Source: Nonlabens agnitus (GTDB taxonomy: Bacteria > Bacteroidota > Bacteroidia > Flavobacteriales > Flavobacteriaceae). From it: DNA of 64,000 nt. Each line of letters starts with the position of its first letter. The first letter of the stretch is position 1. The notes below the pieces were generated by a model that saw only the letters and a list, made by a program, of their open reading frames with translations, did not search any database and was not told the DNA's origin. Of this stretch, positions 8,563 through 17,266 are shown piece after piece. Location: assembly GCF_002994045.1 (NCBI RefSeq), contig NZ_MQUC01000003.1, positions 124,001 through 188,000 on the forward strand. Direction: 5' to 3'. The position numbers and the translations under genes were made by a program.

Positions 8563-9324
8563 ATGAAGATTCTACTTTCGCCAGCAAAAACTTTGGATTA
8601 TGAAACAAAGCTTCCTACAACAAGAGGAACCCAACCTGTTTTTGTAGAAGAAGCGGTACAGATCAACGCCAAGCTGGAGCGTCAGTCCAAAAAGGACATT
8701 CAAGATCTTATGGGTATTTCTGAAAATCTAGCAGATCTCAATTACCAGCGATACAAGGATTTTAAGGAAGAACATGATAAATCTGTTGCGAGGCCTGCTA
8801 TTTATGCCTTTGCAGGTGACGTGTACTCTGGATTTGATGCCTATTCACTAGATACCCAACTCTTAGACGCTGCGCAAGATCGTATCAGAATTCTATCTGG
8901 TATGTATGGAGTGTTGAGACCTTTGGACCTGCTGCAACCTTATCGTTTGGAAATGGGAACCAAGCTTCCCATAGAACGAAATAAAGATCTTTACGAATTT
9001 TGGAAAGACAAAATCACACCACGCCTTAACGATGAGATGGAAGATGATGAATTGCTGGTAAACCTAGCCAGCAATGAATATTTCAAAGCAGTTGATAAGA
9101 AGAATCAGAAAGGCAAGCTTATAAGTCCCATTTTCAAAGATTATAAAAATGGTAAACTTAAAGTGATCGCTTTTTATGCCAAAAAAGCCAGAGGCACGAT
9201 GGCAAGATTTCTAGTGGAGCAAAAGGCCAATAGCCTGGAAGACATTCTGAAATTTAGTGGCGACGATTATAAATACAGCGAGAAGGATACCGTTAAGGAG
9301 AACGAACCAGTCTTCACAAGATAG
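8563..9324 (+). CDS. yaaA: Peroxide stress protein YaaA (DUF328)
   Basis: A 253-residue YaaA/UPF0246 protein. In E. coli YaaA lowers free iron and protects DNA during hydrogen peroxide stress; biochemical action is poorly defined. The N-terminus [12 protein letters not shown] and the segments [42 protein letters not shown] and [11 protein letters not shown] are diagnostic. It heads a run yaaA-radC-deacetylase-like-HAD with gaps of 11 bases or overlaps. Confidence 0.95.
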   Translation: MKILLSPAKTLDYETKLPTTRGTQPVFVEEAVQINAKLERQSKKDIQDLMGISENLADLNYQRYKDFKEEHDKSVARPAIYAFAGDVYSGFDAYSLDTQLLDAAQDRIRILSGMYGVLRPLDLLQPYRLEMGTKLPIERNKDLYEFWKDKITPRLNDEMEDDELLVNLASNEYFKAVDKKNQKGKLISPIFKDYKNGKLKVIAFYAKKARGTMARFLVEQKANSLEDILKFSGDDYKYSEKDTVKENEPVFTR

Positions 9325-9335
9325 GTCATTAAGAT

Positions 9336-10034
9336 ATGGCGACACCGCGATCTTACATATCCATAAAGGACTGGTCAGAAAGTGATCGCCCTAGAGAAAA
9401 ATTGCTACAACAAGGCAGCAGGAGCTTGACAGATGCAGAGCTTCTTGCGATTCTTTTGGGTAGCGGGACCGTTTCTATGAGTGCTGTGGAGTTGAGCCGA
9501 AACATCTTGAGCGATGCAGGACAGTCCTTGCAACAGTTAGGGAAGAAGACGCTCAAAGAGCTCATGGTTCATAAAGGCATAGGAGAGGCTAAGGCCATTA
9601 CCATCGCTGCAGCCATGGAACTAGGAAGACGTAGGGCTATGGAGATGCCTACTCAAGTAGTCAAGATTACCTGCTCGCAAGACGCGTTCAAGGTATTGCA
9701 GCCCATTATAGGCGAGTTGCCTCATGAAGAGTTCTGGGTATTGTTACTTGACAACAGTAATAAAGTTTTGGAGAAACATCAGGTAAGCAAAGGTGGCATC
9801 ACAGCAACCCATGTAGATCATCGGTTGTTGTTTAAGCAAGCCATAGCTGCTGGTGCCGTGGCCATTATAATCGCACACAATCATCCCAGCGGCACACTCA
9901 AGCCCAGTAAACCAGATCAAGATATCACGCGCAAGATCAAAACAGCTGGTGATACACTCGACATAAAAGTATTGGATCATTTGATCGTTACGCAAGAAAA
10001 CTACTATAGCTTTGCAGACAACCAGCTCCTATGA
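9336..10034 (+). CDS. radC: RadC family JAB-domain protein
   Basis: 232 residues: an N-terminal helix-hairpin-helix-like UPF0758 region (1-100) and a JAB1/MPN domain with HNHPSG (181-186) and the downstream metal-binding Asp (D194). Despite the name, the link to DNA repair is not established for the family; the zinc-binding centre is intact. The end overlaps the next gene by 4 bases. Confidence 0.93.
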   Translation: MATPRSYISIKDWSESDRPREKLLQQGSRSLTDAELLAILLGSGTVSMSAVELSRNILSDAGQSLQQLGKKTLKELMVHKGIGEAKAITIAAAMELGRRRAMEMPTQVVKITCSQDAFKVLQPIIGELPHEEFWVLLLDNSNKVLEKHQVSKGGITATHVDHRLLFKQAIAAGAVAIIIAHNHPSGTLKPSKPDQDITRKIKTAGDTLDIKVLDHLIVTQENYYSFADNQLL

Positions 10035-11338
10035 TACTCATTTACTGTCCTGACCTAACTTCTAGAAAGCAATATATTTTCAAGCACATCTTCCGCAGGA
10101 TGTTGGAAGTGGAGTATGAGATTACTGGAGAGCTCAACGTGTTCGTGGGTCATGAGGGAACTAAATTTTCTTATGGGGACAAACCATTAGGAGAGGAAAC
10201 TTTTATCTGGTCTAACGGTTTATTAAGCGAGCATGGTATTGACGATCATGACATTGACATCATTCAATGGGATGATTTACCGGCATTTTTCCAGGCACCA
10301 GAAAGGAGCGATGTTCCTTTCGATATCTTTGCGGCATCGTTTTACCTTATCACAAGGTATGAGGAATACTTCCCGCAGGTAAAGGATGATTTGGGAAGAT
10401 ACAGTCCGTACGAGAGTATCGCCTACAAGCATGATTTTTTGCGAGAGCCGCTCATAGATCTATGGATTAAAAAATTCTCTCAAGTAGTCTTGAAGCAGGA
10501 TTTTAATTCGCTTTCGCGAAAGCGAACTCCGAAAAGAACTGTCGCCATAGAAGTAGCTACCTTCAATAAATACAGAAAACGTGGACTTATTGTCAATGCG
10601 ACTCTTTTCTCACGTCACGTGCGCAATTTGAGACTCAACCGTGCCTGGAAGCAGATCAAAACCTTACTCAATTTACGCGAAGATCCATATGACAACAGTG
10701 ATGAAATCTTGGTACCTATCAAGAAAATAAGGTTTGATAGGTCTCGAGCTAAAAAAAATCGTGCAGATATGGTTTTCTTCTTCCATTTGGGGAATTACAA
10801 TGATTTCAACACAGGTGTTACCTACAAAAGCAAAAGCTATGTTGAGGCGATCAAACATATTGCTGACTATGTAAAAGTTGGTTTGCGCTTCTCCTCAAAC
10901 ACATCTAGTGATGACGTTTACCAGGAGGAAAAACGCTTTGAGGAACTAGTAAAAAGACCGTTACAGCACACCATGGCGGCAAATTCCAAAATAAGTATGC
11001 CAGGACACTACAAGCTGCTGGTAGATACAAAAACCATGGAGGATTATAGCATGGGTTATGTGGCAGAACCTGGTTTTAGAGCTTCCACAAGCCTGCCTTT
11101 TTATTTCTATGATCTGGATTATGAGGTGCAAACACCTTTGCTTATCCATCCGTATTGTTTGCATTATAACACGATGGCATTGCAAACGCGCAGTGGCCAG
11201 CAATCCATATTGAAAGAAATACAGGAAGTGGTCGACAACGTGCATGGAAACTTTATCGTACAGTTTCATTATGAACATTTTGACCGTGACATCAAGAGTC
11301 ACGCGTTAGAAATATTAGAATCTATAATAGATGAGTAA
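10031..11338 (+). CDS. Polysaccharide deacetylase-like protein (DUF7033 type)
   Basis: 435 residues, no signal peptide. The N-terminal third carries the signature FDIFAASFYLITRYEEY (97-113) followed by DDLGRYSPYESIAY, typical of a Bacteroidota family annotated as polysaccharide deacetylase with an N-terminal DUF7033. The C-terminal half has the expected strand pattern ending in HYEHFD. Where I expect the metal-binding Asp motif, the text is TVAIEVATFNKYRKRG, so catalytic function is doubtful. A palindrome copy encodes LSRKR just before that segment. Translationally coupled to radC (4-base overlap) and to the HAD gene (8-base overlap). Confidence 0.65.
   Translation: MILIYCPDLTSRKQYIFKHIFRRMLEVEYEITGELNVFVGHEGTKFSYGDKPLGEETFIWSNGLLSEHGIDDHDIDIIQWDDLPAFFQAPERSDVPFDIFAASFYLITRYEEYFPQVKDDLGRYSPYESIAYKHDFLREPLIDLWIKKFSQVVLKQDFNSLSRKRTPKRTVAIEVATFNKYRKRGLIVNATLFSRHVRNLRLNRAWKQIKTLLNLREDPYDNSDEILVPIKKIRFDRSRAKKNRADMVFFFHLGNYNDFNTGVTYKSKSYVEAIKHIADYVKVGLRFSSNTSSDDVYQEEKRFEELVKRPLQHTMAANSKISMPGHYKLLVDTKTMEDYSMGYVAEPGFRASTSLPFYFYDLDYEVQTPLLIHPYCLHYNTMALQTRSGQQSILKEIQEVVDNVHGNFIVQFHYEHFDRDIKSHALEILESIIDE
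10507..10526. repeat. Iterated palindrome copy 4 (20 bp)
   Basis: TTCGCTTTCGCGAAAGCGAA inside the deacetylase-like gene, read as LSRKR. Confidence 0.95.
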
Positions 11339-12026
11339 CTTTAAGGGAATCAAGCACGTTTTTTTTGATCTGGATCACACTTTGTGGGATTTTGACCGAA
11401 ACAGCAAAATGGCCTATGCACAGATCTTTGAAGAAGAACAGATAGGCCTGGATCTCGAAAAGTTTATCGAGGTGTACCAGCCTTTGAATTTGCAATATTG
11501 GAAACGCTTTCGCGAAAGCGAGATGTCCAAAGAAGAGTTGAGGTACCGCAGACTCAAGGATACTTTTGATGCCTGTAATTTTAGTGTGGCAGACGATCAC
11601 ATCAACAAAATGGCAGATTTGTATCTGGAGTACTTGCCTAATCATAATCATTTGTTTCCCAATTGTACGCCATTGTTAGACACCCTTAAGGATCAATTTG
11701 AGTTGCACATCATCACCAATGGTTTTGATGAGGTTCAAGCAAGAAAACTGCAGAACTCTGGGCTATCGCCTTATTTTAAATATGTCCTCACAGCGGAAAC
11801 GGCTGGTGTGAAAAAACCAGATCCAGCTATTTTTGAGCGCGCTTTGAAAGATACAGGCGCAACTACGGGCAATAGTGTGATGATAGGAGATAGTCATGAG
11901 GCAGATATTTTAGGCGCTCGCAAGATCGGTTTGCGTACTATCTGGTTCACAGATACCGCTCATCATACCCAAGATGAAATTGTAGTAAGTGATCTTAAGC
12001 AGATTCACTCCTTGTTGCTGCCGTAA
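11331..12026 (+). CDS. HAD-superfamily nucleotidase, YjjG type
   Basis: 231 residues. HAD motif I is FFDLDHTLWD with nucleophile D13 and D15; motif II is in ITNGFDE; the Lys/Asp motifs are in GVKKPDPAIFERAL and MIGDSHEADILGARKIG. This order and length fit YjjG/YfnB-type 5'-nucleotidases that dephosphorylate (noncanonical) pyrimidine nucleotides. A palindrome copy encodes RFRES in the cap domain. The 3' end overlaps the convergent rarA gene by 22 bases. Confidence 0.85.
   Translation: MSNFKGIKHVFFDLDHTLWDFDRNSKMAYAQIFEEEQIGLDLEKFIEVYQPLNLQYWKRFRESEMSKEELRYRRLKDTFDACNFSVADDHINKMADLYLEYLPNHNHLFPNCTPLLDTLKDQFELHIITNGFDEVQARKLQNSGLSPYFKYVLTAETAGVKKPDPAIFERALKDTGATTGNSVMIGDSHEADILGARKIGLRTIWFTDTAHHTQDEIVVSDLKQIHSLLLP
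11505..11520. repeat. Iterated palindrome copy 5 (16 bp)
   Basis: CGCTTTCGCGAAAGCG in the cap domain of the HAD gene, read as RFRES, only about 1 kb from copy 4. Confidence 0.95.
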
Positions 12027-13300
12027 TTGTAATGTTTGCCCCAGCGTTTTTCTAGAAATTCTCGTTGTGATTTCTCTCTTGGATTGTTTCCTGGTTCAAA
12101 TAGGGTAGTGCCGCTTATTTCTTTAGGCAAAAATTCATTGAAAGCAAAGTTGCCATTGAAATCGTGAGCGTATTTGTAGTCATCGCCGTAGCCCAATTCT
12201 TTCATCAATTTAGTTGGTGAATTACGCAAACCTAATGGAACCGATAAATCACCAGTTTGCTTCACTATCTTTTGTGCGTTCCCAATGGCGAGATAGGAGG
12301 CGTTGCTTTTGATGCTAGTCGCAAGATAAATAGCGCATTGACTTAATATGATTCTCGATTCTGGATAGCCTATAGTACTCACCGCTTGAAAGGTATTGTT
12401 AGCCATGATGAGTGCTGTAGGATTGGCATTTCCAATATCCTCACTGGCTAGAATCAACATGCGTCGTGCAATAAATTTGAGATCTTCTCCACCTTCTATC
12501 ATTCTAGCGAGCCAGTAGACAGATGCGTTAGGATCGCTACCTCTTATGCTTTTTATGAATGCACTTATGATATCATAATGTTGCTCGCCGGTTTTGTCAT
12601 ATCTGGCAGGATTGGAACTCACTTGATCCAATACCATTTCGTTGGTAATGGTGATCTTAGGCTCGTTTTGGGAGTTGATGACCAGCTCAAAAATATTCAG
12701 GAGTTTGCGGGCATCACCACCACTAATTCTCAAAAGTGCATCGGTCTCTTGGAGCTCTATTTGTTTTTCCTTTAGGTATTTGTCTGTGGTCAACGCTCGA
12801 TGAAGTAGTTGAACCAGTTCATCTTTGGAGAAAGCATCAAGTACGTAAACCTGACAGCGGCTCAACAGAGCAGGAATCACCTCAAAACTTGGGTTTTCGG
12901 TAGTTGCACCTATTAATGTAATCCAGCCGCGTTCTACAGCACCTAGTAGCGAATCTTGTTGTGATTTACTAAATCTGTGGATCTCGTCTATAAATAAAAT
13001 CGGATTTTTTTGGGTAAATATTCCACCAGCATTTTTAGCTTTATCAATAACCTCTCGTATGTCTTTAACACCACTGTTGATTGCGCTAAGCTTGTAGAAT
13101 GGGCGTTGTGATTCTTGGGCTATTATTTCTGCCAGTGTTGTTTTACCAGTACCAGGTGGTCCCCATAAAATAAAGGAAGGAATGGTACCATTAAGGATAT
13201 GATTTCTTAATGCACCCTTTTCACCCACAAGATGTGATTGACTTAAGTATTCTGTGAGATTAGTAGGTCGTATTCGTTCCGCTAAAGGTATTTGTGTCAT
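12005..13300 (-). CDS. rarA: Replication-associated recombination protein A (MgsA-type AAA ATPase)
   Basis: 431 residues. RarA/MgsA acts at stalled replication forks. Walker A GPPGTGKTT (47-55), Walker B ILFIDEIHRF (101-110), sensor region LIGATTENPSFEV, and the C-terminal oligomerisation domain with GSDPNASVYWLARM and ASEDIGNANPTAL are all present. Length is normal. It is monocistronic as far as can be seen; its start is 88 bases from the divergent rhomboid gene. Confidence 0.95.
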   Translation of the reverse strand: MTQIPLAERIRPTNLTEYLSQSHLVGEKGALRNHILNGTIPSFILWGPPGTGKTTLAEIIAQESQRPFYKLSAINSGVKDIREVIDKAKNAGGIFTQKNPILFIDEIHRFSKSQQDSLLGAVERGWITLIGATTENPSFEVIPALLSRCQVYVLDAFSKDELVQLLHRALTTDKYLKEKQIELQETDALLRISGGDARKLLNIFELVINSQNEPKITITNEMVLDQVSSNPARYDKTGEQHYDIISAFIKSIRGSDPNASVYWLARMIEGGEDLKFIARRMLILASEDIGNANPTALIMANNTFQAVSTIGYPESRIILSQCAIYLATSIKSNASYLAIGNAQKIVKQTGDLSVPLGLRNSPTKLMKELGYGDDYKYAHDFNGNFAFNEFLPKEISGTTLFEPGNNPREKSQREFLEKRWGKHYNYGSNKE

Positions 13301-13388
13301 GATACGAAGGTTTCTTATAATGGTATATATTCCTATGACAATATTACGGCTCTTGTCACAAAGGCTAGGTTATTGATTTCACAGATCC

Positions 13389-14069
13389 ATGAACAACAAT
13401 GTATCCACATTTGAGATGAAGTGGTTGATGAAGCCTATCTTATTCGTCTTCCTGATGTGGTTTGCATTCTGGATCGAGATGCGATTCCATACAGATTTTA
13501 CAAAATATGGTCTTCGGCCTAGAACTCTGGAAGGTATCCTTGGTGTTTTTACAAGTCCGTTTATTCATTCAGGTTTTTCTCATCTATGGAGTAATACTGC
13601 GCCTATTGCCGTACTATTATTTTTCCTGAGTCTATTCTATTATAATTGGAGTTCTAAAGTGCTTATCTACGGGATTTTGATGAGCGGGATATTGACATGG
13701 CTCATTGGTAGAGATTCCTACCATATAGGTGCTAGCGGTATCGTTTACTTTTTAGCCAGTTTCATTTTCTTCAAAGGAATATTTCTCAATAACTACCGCC
13801 AAATTGCCGCCAGTTTGATTGTCGTGTTTTTGTATGGTAGCCTTGTGTGGTATATGCTTCCTATCAAACCCAATATGTCTTGGGAAGGTCATTTAAGCGG
13901 TGCGGTTGCCGGTTTGATACTTGCCATATTTCTAAAGGTAAGCATCCCAAAAGAAAAGCCTTTTGCAAAGGCGAATCAGAAAGTATTATCTGATGAGGAA
14001 GATTGGTTCCTGCAACAATTTGATGAAGATGGAAACTTCTCACCGATTCCTGTTGATGAAGAAGAGTAG
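13389..14069 (+). CDS. Rhomboid family intramembrane serine protease
   Basis: 226 residues, about six TM helices. The catalytic Ser is in GASG (S116) and the His in EGHLSGAVAG (H168); HLWSN (65-69) supplies the conserved His and Asn of the oxyanion site. The cytosolic tail is acidic. A degenerate palindrome-like segment (13969-13983, read as FAKA) lies after the last TM helix. Substrate unknown. It is convergent with the trmH-like gene with a 2-base gap. Confidence 0.88.
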   Translation: MNNNVSTFEMKWLMKPILFVFLMWFAFWIEMRFHTDFTKYGLRPRTLEGILGVFTSPFIHSGFSHLWSNTAPIAVLLFFLSLFYYNWSSKVLIYGILMSGILTWLIGRDSYHIGASGIVYFLASFIFFKGIFLNNYRQIAASLIVVFLYGSLVWYMLPIKPNMSWEGHLSGAVAGLILAIFLKVSIPKEKPFAKANQKVLSDEEDWFLQQFDEDGNFSPIPVDEEE

Positions 14070-14071
14070 GT

Positions 14072-14803
14072 CTATTGTCTTTGACGCACCACTTCATACA
14101 ACATCGCTCCACATGCTACGGATACATTTAGAGACGCTATCTTACCTAACATAGGTAATTTGAAAGTTTCATCTAATGTTTTTAGGGTAGAAGGATTGAT
14201 ACCTCGATCTTCAGAACCCATTACTATGGCAATAGGTTTGTTAAGTTCAGTATCAAAAATCGATTTTTCGGCTTTTTCAGAAGCTCCAATAATGGTTATC
14301 CCATAAGCTTGCATAAGGTATATCGCATCCTTAAGGTGATTTACCTTACACATAGGGATGTTGAAAACTGCCCCAGCGCTTGTTTTTACAACCACTCCAT
14401 TAACAGGAGCTGATCCTTTTTCAGACAAAATAATTGCAGATACACCAGTGCATTCTGCCGTACGAATAATGGCACCAAAATTACCAACGTCTGTAATACC
14501 GTCAAGTAATAGAAATACGGGATTTGTTTCTAGATCGGTAGCTTCTAAAACTTCCTCAAGATTTTGGTAGGAAATAGGGGAAAGGACCGCTACGGCACCT
14601 TGATGATTTTCCTTAGTTAGTTTATAAAGCTTTTCTTCTGGAACAAAGGATGTTGCTATCCCTGCTTTTTTAGCAGCAAACTTCAGCTGATTGAACAATA
14701 CTCCATTTCCTTCCTTCAGAAAGTAAATCTTAGAGATTTCTTCTCCACTTTCTATAGCTTCCAAAATAGGTCTGAGACCGTGAATTTGTTGTTTTGATTC
14801 CAT
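14072..14803 (-). CDS. rlmB: SPOUT RNA 2'-O-ribose methyltransferase (TrmH/RlmB family)
   Basis: 243 residues. An N-terminal substrate-binding domain (IHGLRPILEAIESGEEISKIYFL) precedes the SpoU methylase core with LLLDGITDVGNFGAIIRTAE, IVMGSEDRGI and the C-terminal knot IASLNVSVACGAMLYEVVRQ. This two-domain form fits 23S rRNA Gm2251 methyltransferase RlmB, though tRNA specificity cannot be excluded. A TATCTTTG element sits four bases before the ATG, predicting a leaderless mRNA. Confidence 0.88.
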   Translation of the reverse strand: MESKQQIHGLRPILEAIESGEEISKIYFLKEGNGVLFNQLKFAAKKAGIATSFVPEEKLYKLTKENHQGAVAVLSPISYQNLEEVLEATDLETNPVFLLLDGITDVGNFGAIIRTAECTGVSAIILSEKGSAPVNGVVVKTSAGAVFNIPMCKVNHLKDAIYLMQAYGITIIGASEKAEKSIFDTELNKPIAIVMGSEDRGINPSTLKTLDETFKLPMLGKIASLNVSVACGAMLYEVVRQRQ

Positions 14804-14807
14804 GAGG

Positions 14808-14815
14808 CAAAGATA
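14808..14815 (-). promoter_or_regulatory. -7 promoter element of rlmB, 4 bases before ATG
   Basis: The minus strand reads TATCTTTG, CCTC, ATG. A TTG at 14841-14839 lies 23 bases upstream and may be the -33 element. It also overlaps the region just after the SusCD-operon terminator. Confidence 0.55.
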
Positions 14816-14840
14816 GCATTTGATCGCTGAGTTTTGCGCA

Positions 14841-14873
14841 ATAAAAAACCCGCTTAGAATTTCTAAGCGGGTT
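14841..14873 (-). terminator. Rho-independent terminator of the SusCD operon
   Basis: A perfect 13-bp stem (AACCCGCTTAGAA with its complement, centre at 14860) followed on the minus strand by a run of six T. It closes the operon ending at 14892. Confidence 0.9.
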
Positions 14874-14891
14874 AACTAAAAAACTTTTATA

Positions 14892-15734
14892 CTATCTTTT
14901 TTGTAATACGAATTCTCCTTGCGAAGCACTACCACCGAATGCAGAGTTAACATTTCCTGTGAAGTTGATAATGGCCTCACTATCATCTGATTGGTCATAT
15001 GTTCCGTCTACTTGACCTGGCCCGTACAACAATGGTGGATTTACAGGATCAGCAACATTACCAAGTAAGTTGATGCCATCACATCCAACAGTTAGTGTAA
15101 AAGTACGTGCATTAGCAGAATTAGTTCCTCTAGGAATGGCTCTATAGGTTCTGCTTGTCGGCGAATCCACCTCTAAAGTAACGACTGTAGACGTACCTCC
15201 CGCTGGACCTCTGAAAATAGGAGCGCCGAAGGCACCTGCAGATGCAGTTACAATTAGATTATATTCTCCCACTAGAAATTGGTCATCTAGTGGACAGGCT
15301 AAGAAAACATTAAAGGTAGTTCTCTTATTTGTAATAGCATCACCTGACCCATCTGCCAATTCAACAATAACTGTACTACCAGCTGGTGTTAAAGCAGCAT
15401 CCTCATTTCCAGTAATAATTAACTCTCCTTCATATGAGTTAGCTGGTATAGTAACAGTAGTTGGAACGGAATAAAAAGAGCTCGGAGCTGTAGACTCTTC
15501 GGATACCACACTCACATTAAACGTTCTATCTACATTGGAAATAGTAGACACCTCTACAGTTGCCGAAGCTGTACCAGATCCCTCACCGACATTTACAGGA
15601 ACTTGAACAAACGTATCTTCGAAACTAACTAACTCTGCGCCGCCAACATTGTCAAAAATGACAGGTTCTTCTTCACAGCTAACCATGATACAGGCCAATA
15701 GTATTGCTGTATAATTATATAAATTTTTCATCAT
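14892..15734 (-). CDS. SusCD-associated surface lipoprotein
   Basis: From the ATG at 15734 the protein has 280 residues with a lipoprotein signal and lipobox IMVSC followed by acidic residues (CEEEP), the surface-export pattern of Bacteroidota. The N-terminal half is a Calx-beta-like or DUF4843-like beta domain (SFEDTFVQVPVNVGEGSGTAS...). The longer ORF start at 15773 would overlap the SusD gene and place 13 residues before the signal, so it is rejected. It is the third gene of the SusC-SusD operon, 13 bases after SusD, the usual place of a ligand-binding accessory lipoprotein. Ligand unknown. Confidence 0.75.
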   Translation of the reverse strand: MMKNLYNYTAILLACIMVSCEEEPVIFDNVGGAELVSFEDTFVQVPVNVGEGSGTASATVEVSTISNVDRTFNVSVVSEESTAPSSFYSVPTTVTIPANSYEGELIITGNEDAALTPAGSTVIVELADGSGDAITNKRTTFNVFLACPLDDQFLVGEYNLIVTASAGAFGAPIFRGPAGGTSTVVTLEVDSPTSRTYRAIPRGTNSANARTFTLTVGCDGINLLGNVADPVNPPLLYGPGQVDGTYDQSDDSEAIINFTGNVNSAFGGSASQGEFVLQKR

Positions 15735-15747
15735 GCTTTGTTTTAAA

Positions 15748-17256
15748 TTAATAACCTGGGTTTTGTTGTCCACTTATAGCAGGATTTCCAGTAAATTCAG
15801 CCAATGGAATAGGCAAGTACTGAGTTTCTGTGTCTGTTGCTGGACGGTCACATAGGGGTGACTGGTATAATGTACAGTCTACCGGATTTCTATCATACCC
15901 TATTCCTGCTAGTGCACCTAACCTTCTAACATCAATATAACGATGTCCTTCAACAAACAATTCTAGTCGTCGTTCTAATAGGATATCAGTAAAAGCCTCA
16001 GACGCTGAAGTGTATGCAGGTGTTACTACTGGGGTGGTGTAACGTGCATTTCTCACCAAATCAATTTGTCTTGCCGCTTCAGTAAAGCCTGCTGTTCGAG
16101 CTGCTACTTCTGCTAAAATGAAATGCATTTCGGCCGTTCGTATGATCTTATTATTATTACGTAAACCACCAGCAAGACCACCTAATATTGGGTTGCCAGG
16201 ATATTTGTCTATAACAATCTGATCACTATCTCTTGGGTTTACATCATCCATAGGGGTTGCTGAAATTTCAGAAGAAGGATCAACATAAACGTTACGACGA
16301 ACATCGCCATTACTTTCGAAATTTGACTGAAGGATATTAAATACATCTCTACTCATTTCAAAAATTGGTCCACCATCCAAGTCGCTTGCATTAGTGTTAA
16401 ATAGACTTACTAATGCAGGGCCACTATTCAATGTTACCTCAAGAGTGAAGATAGCTTCATCTCCTCCTGCTCCAGGTACGTCACCGTAAAATTCACTTAA
16501 CTCTTCCTCATCACCTTCTGTAGGTAGCGTGAAATTTGCTAATACTGCATTCGCATTTGATGATGCAAGGCTGTTATCTCCTCTGTAATTAGCAACCCTA
16601 GCTCTCAAAGCTTGAATAAAACTTCTGGAAACTAAAAATTCATTAAACTCGGTATTCGCACTTATCAATAAATTTTCGGCAGTTTCTAAATCATCAAAAA
16701 TAAATTCAAAAGTTTCCCCAACTGTGCTCCTCGGTAGAGAGGTGCTCGCATTTGCCGGGAAATCAATCAATATAACTCCTAATGAACTGTCGTCTAAAAG
16801 ATCTTCGCCATAATAGGCTAACAGTTGACTATATGCATAGGCTCTTAGAGCTATGGCTGTACCAATAGCCTCATCATATGCCTCTTGTTCACCTTCTTCT
16901 GGGACAATGTTTTCTGCAGCTGCCAATAAACTGTTAGCTCGAAAAATAACTCTATAGTTATTTGCCCAAAGAGCCTCTGCATAGCCACTGTTCTCATTAA
17001 GTATTCCCTGGTGAATCGCTATATCTTGTCCTCCATGAGAAGATCCAATGGAAACCTCATCTGTAAAACGTGAAGTGAACGCTATGGATGTATTACTATT
17101 TACCAAAGAATATATACCAAAGTTCCCTATGACTAGGTCGTTGGTGTTTACAAACGCGGCGCTTTCGCCTAATTCCCCAGGTTGGATTATATCAGTTGCG
17201 TCCTCACACGAGTACATAGCAGCAACTAACGTAAATGCTATTATTAATTTTTTCAT
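15748..17256 (-). CDS. SusD/RagB family nutrient-binding lipoprotein
   Basis: 502 residues. Signal peptide with lipobox ending at Cys17 (AAMYSC). SusD-family helical repeats and C-terminal RagB segment are recognisable: EMHFILAEVAARTAGFTEAA, DILLERRLELFVEGHRYIDVRRLG, and the ending YLPIPLAEFTGNPAI. It forms the lid over the SusC transporter and captures the substrate outside the outer membrane. Ten bases downstream of the SusC gene. Confidence 0.93.
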   Translation of the reverse strand: MKKLIIAFTLVAAMYSCEDATDIIQPGELGESAAFVNTNDLVIGNFGIYSLVNSNTSIAFTSRFTDEVSIGSSHGGQDIAIHQGILNENSGYAEALWANNYRVIFRANSLLAAAENIVPEEGEQEAYDEAIGTAIALRAYAYSQLLAYYGEDLLDDSSLGVILIDFPANASTSLPRSTVGETFEFIFDDLETAENLLISANTEFNEFLVSRSFIQALRARVANYRGDNSLASSNANAVLANFTLPTEGDEEELSEFYGDVPGAGGDEAIFTLEVTLNSGPALVSLFNTNASDLDGGPIFEMSRDVFNILQSNFESNGDVRRNVYVDPSSEISATPMDDVNPRDSDQIVIDKYPGNPILGGLAGGLRNNNKIIRTAEMHFILAEVAARTAGFTEAARQIDLVRNARYTTPVVTPAYTSASEAFTDILLERRLELFVEGHRYIDVRRLGALAGIGYDRNPVDCTLYQSPLCDRPATDTETQYLPIPLAEFTGNPAISGQQNPGY

Positions 17257-17266
17257 TTTTTTTATT

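Noticed and set aside
15735..15773. Longer N-terminus for the SusCD-associated lipoprotein
   Set aside because: It would overlap the SusD gene and precede the signal peptide with 13 polar residues.
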